DNA of 8,293 nt from an uncultured Phycisphaerales bacterium (GTDB taxonomy: Bacteria; Planctomycetota; Phycisphaerae; Phycisphaerales; SM1A02). The translations under genes and the position numbers were made by a program. Below are positions 4,339-8,293 of the stretch, piece after piece (position 1 is the first letter of the stretch; each line of letters starts with the position of its first letter). The stretch is from NCBI GenBank assembly GCA_946886375.1, contig CAMPIL010000154.1, forward strand, positions 1 through 8,293, written 5' to 3'. The notes under the pieces are model-generated. The model was not told the origin of the DNA. It saw only the letters and a list, made by a program, of their open reading frames with translations, and did no database searches.

Positions 4339-6093
4339 ATGATCAAGCGACTTGCCTTGCTTCTCACCATTGTGTTCATCGTTCAGGGTGGCTGCGCCAG
4401 TTACAAGCGAGATGAAATTCTCATCTCGCGGATGAAGGAAGGAAACTACAGCCAGGTGCGCATGCAATTGAATGCGAAGCGCACGCGTAATTCCACGGAT
4501 CGCAACTTCGTGCTCGATCGCATGAAGGAAGTGATCGCTTCGCTGGCCGACGGCACGCCGCAAGCCAGCGAATACACGGTTGATGGCCTGTACGATTCGC
4601 TTCGCATGCAGGGGTTGAACGCCGACAAGACGGTCAGCGCGTTTCTCACCACCGAAATGAATGCCCGTATCTGGAAGGGCGAGCCTTTTGAGCAGGCCAT
4701 GGCCTACTGCTACATTGCCTCGTTCGACGGCCTTCACAACGATTGGGGCAACGTGCGGGCGGCCTCGGAAAACTCCCTGTTTCTGTTACGCGACTTCAGC
4801 GGAATCGTCAATGCCGCGATCGCCACAGAGGATTCACTTGTCGCTGAAAACAAAAAACAGCGGCCCGCCAATGAAGATGAAGCCGTTCGACGACGACGTT
4901 TGCTGATCGAACAGGCTGCGGAAATCAAGAAGGCCACGAACACTCCTGATGATCTGGGCGTTGAGTATGAGCGGCAGGTTTCTGACTTTGAACTCGGCTA
5001 CATTCTGAAGTCCATCGCTTGCAGGCGTTTGGGTCTGACGGCGGAACTGGATGAAACATTGGCCGGATTGAGCCGCATCGCGCCTCGTCTGGATGTTTTC
5101 GCCAATCAGATTCGCAACGACAACTACAACACTGTTCTTGTTGTGGACTACGGAACGGGTCCGTTGAAATACGGCGCGGGGATGGACAACGTCATTGCCA
5201 TGTTCAAGTCCACCATGCCGCCGGACCTGCAAGACGACGATCGGTCTTTGGTTATTTCGATAGGGGACCAGCGACAGGAGTTTCCAATCGCGACGAACGT
5301 CGATCGGCTGGCCCAGGATCTGAAGTGGAACAACCTTGAAGACATGCGTAAGGCCAAGAGCTACATCGGCACTGGCATGATGGCGGCTGGCGCAGGCGTT
5401 ACCGCCTACGGGGCGCATCAGCAAGATGCGGGGACTGCACTTGCGGGCGCGGGAATGTTGTTGGCCGGCGCCCTGATGAAAGCCAGCGCCGCGGCCGACA
5501 CGCGCCATTGCGAATTTCTGCCACAGCGGACCTACGTCGCGCTTCTGAACGTTACCGATCGCGCACAGCGGGTTGATGTCATGGTTGATGGTGTTCAGGA
5601 TAGCCGAATGCTTCTCACAACACTGAGCCCACCAACGCACGGCGAATGCCAATTGCGATACCTGCGCCTCCCCATGGTCGCAGCACCGTGGACGACCAAC
5701 GGCCAGATCGTATATTCCAACGACATCACAGGCGAAGCGCCTGGAGACCAACTCCCGTACATCCTGGGCGGCCGCTGCGTTCGCATGCCCACTCAAGAGA
5801 CACTCAGCGCTTATCAGCGGAGCGGTTATCTGAGAGAGTTGGCGCTGAATGATCTGCTCGAGATTTATCGTGAGGAAGGCATTGTCCTCGCCGATACGGC
5901 CGTGGATGGCGGCTTCGGCCTTCACATTCTCGAGGGCGGCAACTGGCTCTTCACTCCAGTTCCGGGAAGCGCCGGTTCGCTGCGCCTGTTTGGCCAGGAG
6001 CACTCTTCCTACGTCCCCAAGAGCGATCGCGTGAAATCGCTCATGCAACAACTGCATCCGGTTCAATCCGCGCAGGCAGTTTTGCGGAATTGA
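4339..6093 (+). CDS. COG3014-type large lipoprotein
   Basis: A 584-residue protein. AGGA (4327-4330) sits 8 bases before the ATG at 4339, which is preferred over an upstream in-frame TTG at 4306. The signal peptide ends VQGGC with Cys19, a loose lipobox since Gln is at -3. Residues about 20-270 are helical and look like TPR-type repeats (EGNYSQVRMQL, PFEQAMAYCYIASFDGLH, YILKSIACRRLG). Around 342-385 a Gly/Ala-rich hydrophobic segment (GTGMMAAGAGV, GTALAGAGMLLAGALM) resembles a glycine zipper. It is followed by ADTRHCEFLP (386-395), which fits the conserved aDxRxWxxLP block I associate with COG3014, and a beta-rich C-terminus. From memory, COG3014 genes adjoin lpoB and ycfL homologues in several bacteria. 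The role is unknown. Outer-membrane anchoring with a periplasmic scaffold function is an inference. Confidence 0.8.
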   Translation: MIKRLALLLTIVFIVQGGCASYKRDEILISRMKEGNYSQVRMQLNAKRTRNSTDRNFVLDRMKEVIASLADGTPQASEYTVDGLYDSLRMQGLNADKTVSAFLTTEMNARIWKGEPFEQAMAYCYIASFDGLHNDWGNVRAASENSLFLLRDFSGIVNAAIATEDSLVAENKKQRPANEDEAVRRRRLLIEQAAEIKKATNTPDDLGVEYERQVSDFELGYILKSIACRRLGLTAELDETLAGLSRIAPRLDVFANQIRNDNYNTVLVVDYGTGPLKYGAGMDNVIAMFKSTMPPDLQDDDRSLVISIGDQRQEFPIATNVDRLAQDLKWNNLEDMRKAKSYIGTGMMAAGAGVTAYGAHQQDAGTALAGAGMLLAGALMKASAAADTRHCEFLPQRTYVALLNVTDRAQRVDVMVDGVQDSRMLLTTLSPPTHGECQLRYLRLPMVAAPWTTNGQIVYSNDITGEAPGDQLPYILGGRCVRMPTQETLSAYQRSGYLRELALNDLLEIYREEGIVLADTAVDGGFGLHILEGGNWLFTPVPGSAGSLRLFGQEHSSYVPKSDRVKSLMQQLHPVQSAQAVLRN

Positions 6094-6137
6094 TCAAAGT
6101 CATGCGCACGAAGAGGTTGTTTCAACGGAATACGCAC

Positions 6138-6545
6138 ATGAAGAATCTTGTCATCGGCGCGATGTTGGCCTTGATCCTCTATGGTTGCGACAACGTGAAG
6201 GCGCCACCCGCAGCGCAACTTGACCCGCTGCCGCGAAGCAATTATCCCGCGGTAACATTGGAACAGGGAATCGACCGACACTTGGTCGCGGATTACGACA
6301 ACATCGTTCTGCGCGAGCCCACGGCGGAGTCGCCGTTGAGGGTGGCAGTGCCGATTCGATCCAAGGCCGACGTGCAGATGCGCATCCAGTATGAGTTCCG
6401 CTGGTTCGATGAGAACGGGATGGAGATCGGACGCTCGGGCCAGCGTTTTGAGGTGGTCGAGCCGCGGCGCCAGGTGCAGTTGCAGGCCAACGCCACGACC
6501 TCCAAGGCCACGCGCTGGCGGCTGGAAGTGCGTGCGGCGCGCTGA
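6138..6545 (+). CDS. ycfL: YcfL (DUF1425) family lipoprotein
   Basis: A 135-residue lipoprotein. I chose the ATG at 6138 because it places the signal peptide MKNLVIGAMLALILYGC at the start, with the lipobox LYGC and Cys17. The ribosome binding site is poor (GGA about 8 bases upstream), and an ATG at 6102 is an alternative. The mature domain shows the YcfL pattern: a short N-terminal linker, then strands including the diagnostic IQYEFRWFDENGMEI, which lines up with HYRFYWYDARGLE of E. coli YcfL, and a closing strand RWRLEVR. The length is close to E. coli YcfL (about 125 residues). YcfL has no established function, but its gene sits beside lpoB in enterobacteria. Keeping that association in a distant phylum supports a shared task. 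The gap to the COG3014 gene is 44 bp. Confidence 0.83.
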   Translation: MKNLVIGAMLALILYGCDNVKAPPAAQLDPLPRSNYPAVTLEQGIDRHLVADYDNIVLREPTAESPLRVAVPIRSKADVQMRIQYEFRWFDENGMEIGRSGQRFEVVEPRRQVQLQANATTSKATRWRLEVRAAR

Positions 6546-6568
6546 TCAAAGGAAGTGGCTGGAGGTTG

Positions 6569-6610
6569 ATGATGTTCCCTTTCGATGCTGATTTGGAGGT
6601 CTGCTCATGA
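6569..6610 (+). CDS. Possible 12-13-codon leader ORF coupled to the next gene
   Basis: GGAGG at 6561-6565 precedes two tandem ATG codons (6569 and 6572), the second at a good 6-base spacing. The frame reads MMFPFDADLEVCS and ends at TGA 6608-6610, so its stop overlaps the ATG at 6607 in an ATGA junction. The binding site of the next gene (6595-6599) lies inside it. This is the geometry of translational coupling or a leader peptide. It is very short and could be accidental. Confidence 0.35.
   Translation: MMFPFDADLEVCS
6595..6599 (+). promoter_or_regulatory. Ribosome binding site of the tandem-module gene
   Basis: GGAGG lies 7 bases before the ATG at 6607. It fixes the start directly ahead of the signal peptide. 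Confidence 0.8.
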
Positions 6611-8293
6611 AATCCTGCGTCCTCTCGATAATCGTTGCCTTCGTGATTTCCTCATTGCTGTTGGCAACGCCAGTTCTGGCGCAGGGGAAGAAGGAGTCGG
6701 CGAAGCCATTGTCGCCTAAGAAATCTGAGCAGCCGAACATCGAAAAATGGGCGGAGGCTTACAAACGGGACGAGCGGCCGAAGATTCTCGTGCTCTGCGG
6801 CTGGGCGACCGGGGCGCAGCAGGCCAACGACCCGGGGAATGTCCTGTGGAACGTCGATACTGGCGGCACCTGCGGCAGCATTCGAACCTCTTTCCGGGGC
6901 GTGCTCAACCATCCATCTGCCGACGTTGAAATGGTCGCGGATGACGCCCTGCGCTTCGCCATGGAACGGTTGCAGGGCACCCTCAACCTCCGCAACGAAA
7001 AGGAGGCGGTCAATCTCTTGATGCGCAACCTCACGGCTGAACTTGGCATCATTATTCGACTCTATGATCCGAAGAACGGCGTCCCCGGGCGCGTGATCGT
7101 CGAGTCGATGATGCTCGACCGGGCCCGCATGGCCTTTGAAATATCATTCAACTGGTACGGCGACGTTAGTCAGCCGAACATTAATGAAAATTGCGAGCAA
7201 CTAGCGCGTGCCTTCATCGATGATTTTGCCGATCGCCAGAGCAGTGATGTGCTCCGTACGACGGTGCGCGTGCTGGGATTGATGAAGTCTGAAGATCTAG
7301 TAGCGACGCGCGGCTGCTTCAAAAAGACTGCCGGCGTTCGAGAAGTCAAGAAAAACAGTGGGGACACAGGCAATCACGATGCTGTTTCCGAGTTTGAAGT
7401 CACGTACGATCGCGCCCTCGGCTCGGATGACTTGGCCGAGTCGCTTGTCACCAATCTAGGCAACGCTCTGCAATGCGAAATTACGATCGTCAAGGAGGAA
7501 GGCCGCGCCCTCAATCTGCGCGTCAGCCCGAAGGACAAGCCCGCGCCGACATTTGTTGCGAGTTGCGAAGAATCGATTGCCGAAGAAGGCGGCGTGCAGT
7601 TCCGCGCCCGCTTCGAGCAATTGTACAAGGAAAAGGACTCACCCCGAATCGCCATTCTCATGAACCGAGCAGCAACAAAAGAGGAGAAGGAGTCCGAACC
7701 ACCGGGAGTAACGGCGGAGAACTTGATTGTCGTCACCGCCGGCGGGCGGGACGCGGCGACCGGGGTTGGCGCGGGAAGCGCGGCAGGCGAGAGACCCGCA
7801 GGCAACAGCGGATTCTTCACGCCTCAGGAACTGGAATTTCAAGCGCGCGATTTGGAGCGAGAACTCGCTCATTGCTTCAACGGCAAATATGTGAAGTTCA
7901 CCACGGTTGATGTTGACCGGATGCGCGAAATTCTCGCCAAGCGCGCCGACCATGGCCGAAGCGTGTTGCAACAAACCGAACTTGTCGAAATCCTCAAGCA
8001 AGAGGACATTGCCGATGTTTTGATCATCGGGTACGGACGCTCCGATGCCTGCCGTGCGGGCGCGGACATGCGGTATACGGTCAAGGCCGTCAACGTCAAG
8101 AACGCCTATGATCTTGGTTTCGCCTCTGGCGAGTCTTCGTCCTGGAGCGGAGACCGCTCCGCGATTGAAGATTTGTCCCGCACGATTTTTTCCAAACTGG
8201 CATGCACGATCATGGCGAAGTGGACCCCGCCCTCTGTCGCCGAAATCCGTGTGCAGAATGCCACCAGCATGGAAGATTGGGACGCCATTCGGC
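6607..8293 (+). CDS. Exported protein with two LpoB/CsgG-N-like modules (partial)
   Basis: At least 562 residues; the frame runs off the window. A Sec signal peptide ends ATPVLA|QG, with cleavage after Ala25 and no lipobox. Module 1 (about 57-210) has the strand RPKILVLCGW, a helix, LGIIIRLYDP (146-155), the strand MAFEISFNWYGDV and the helix LARAFIDDFADR. A middle domain (about 217-308) has TVRVLGL, a helix, GVREVKK, SEFEVTYDR, a helix and LNLRVSP, an order consistent with a ferredoxin-like fold. Module 2 (about 345-539) repeats module 1: SPRIAILMNR, a Gly/Ala-rich insert (379-402), KYVKFTTVDVDRMREIL, DVLIIGYGR (470-478), MRYTVKAVNV and the closing helix ending MAKW539. The order in each module matches the CsgG-N/LpoB/TolB-N type of fold. 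The domain calls are by eye. No enzyme motif is seen. It probably bridges or scaffolds the upstream lipoproteins. Confidence 0.82.
   Translation, partial: MKSCVLSIIVAFVISSLLLATPVLAQGKKESAKPLSPKKSEQPNIEKWAEAYKRDERPKILVLCGWATGAQQANDPGNVLWNVDTGGTCGSIRTSFRGVLNHPSADVEMVADDALRFAMERLQGTLNLRNEKEAVNLLMRNLTAELGIIIRLYDPKNGVPGRVIVESMMLDRARMAFEISFNWYGDVSQPNINENCEQLARAFIDDFADRQSSDVLRTTVRVLGLMKSEDLVATRGCFKKTAGVREVKKNSGDTGNHDAVSEFEVTYDRALGSDDLAESLVTNLGNALQCEITIVKEEGRALNLRVSPKDKPAPTFVASCEESIAEEGGVQFRARFEQLYKEKDSPRIAILMNRAATKEEKESEPPGVTAENLIVVTAGGRDAATGVGAGSAAGERPAGNSGFFTPQELEFQARDLERELAHCFNGKYVKFTTVDVDRMREILAKRADHGRSVLQQTELVEILKQEDIADVLIIGYGRSDACRAGADMRYTVKAVNVKNAYDLGFASGESSSWSGDRSAIEDLSRTIFSKLACTIMAKWTPPSVAEIRVQNATSMEDWDAIR

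Larger units (their letters stand above)
3039..8293 (+). other. Envelope lipoprotein operon
   Basis: Five genes on one strand are separated by 17, 29, 44 and 61 bp with no terminator-like hairpin between them. The first four products carry lipoprotein signal peptides and the fifth a cleavable Sec signal. Three have LpoB/CsgG-N-like modules, one is a COG3014 type and one a YcfL type. The close spacing and common destination suggest co-transcription and a shared periplasmic complex. The right-hand end of the operon is not in the window. Confidence 0.7.

Noticed and set aside
4834..6066. Minus-strand open frame of about 410 codons
   Set aside because: It is fully antisense to the COG3014-type gene and reads as a compositional shadow. 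The sense frame has an export signal, a binding site and conserved motifs.
6091..6551. TGATCAAAG at the stop codons of both the COG3014-type and YcfL-type genes
   Set aside because: A 9-base match including a stop codon is easily due to chance, and the other operon genes do not share it exactly.

Overview
The window looks like chromosomal DNA from a planctomycete, most likely Phycisphaerae-like. The main evidence is the minus-strand membrane protein at 1722-2390, which ends in the CPxC...CxEC zinc-ribbon tail common in that group. The moderately high GC content, several long spacers and many secreted or lipidated proteins fit this. The taxonomic call is an inference; no rRNA or marker gene is present.

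Left part (1-2390): the 3' end of a Gly/Ala/Asn-rich plus-strand frame (1-119) is followed by two minus-strand genes. These are a secreted TolB/PD40-type beta-propeller protein (442-1407) and a two-TM zinc-ribbon membrane protein (1722-2390). About 35-40 bp past the stop codon of each lies a copy of the same ~140-bp sequence in the same orientation (266-408 and 1541-1682), ending in an identical 28-bp block with a small hairpin.

Middle (2391-3038): a ~650-bp divergent spacer separates the minus-strand genes from the plus-strand cluster. It holds three inverted repeats, a short direct repeat, a possible 17-codon leader ORF ending at one inverted repeat, and a possible 72-aa ORF overlapping the first cluster gene.

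Right part (3039-8293, continuing past the end): five co-directional genes separated by 17-61 bp, apparently one operon for an envelope assembly. In order: an LpoB-family lipoprotein; a second, more diverged LpoB-like lipoprotein; a large COG3014-type lipoprotein; a YcfL (DUF1425) family lipoprotein; and a large Sec-exported protein with two LpoB/CsgG-N-like modules around a small alpha/beta domain. In E. coli, lpoB and ycfL are also neighbours. Here that pair is joined by a COG3014 protein, an LpoB paralogue and a tandem-module protein. The likely theme is an outer-membrane-anchored complex facing the periplasm. Activation of a PBP1B-type synthase is known only for enterobacterial LpoB and should not be assumed here.
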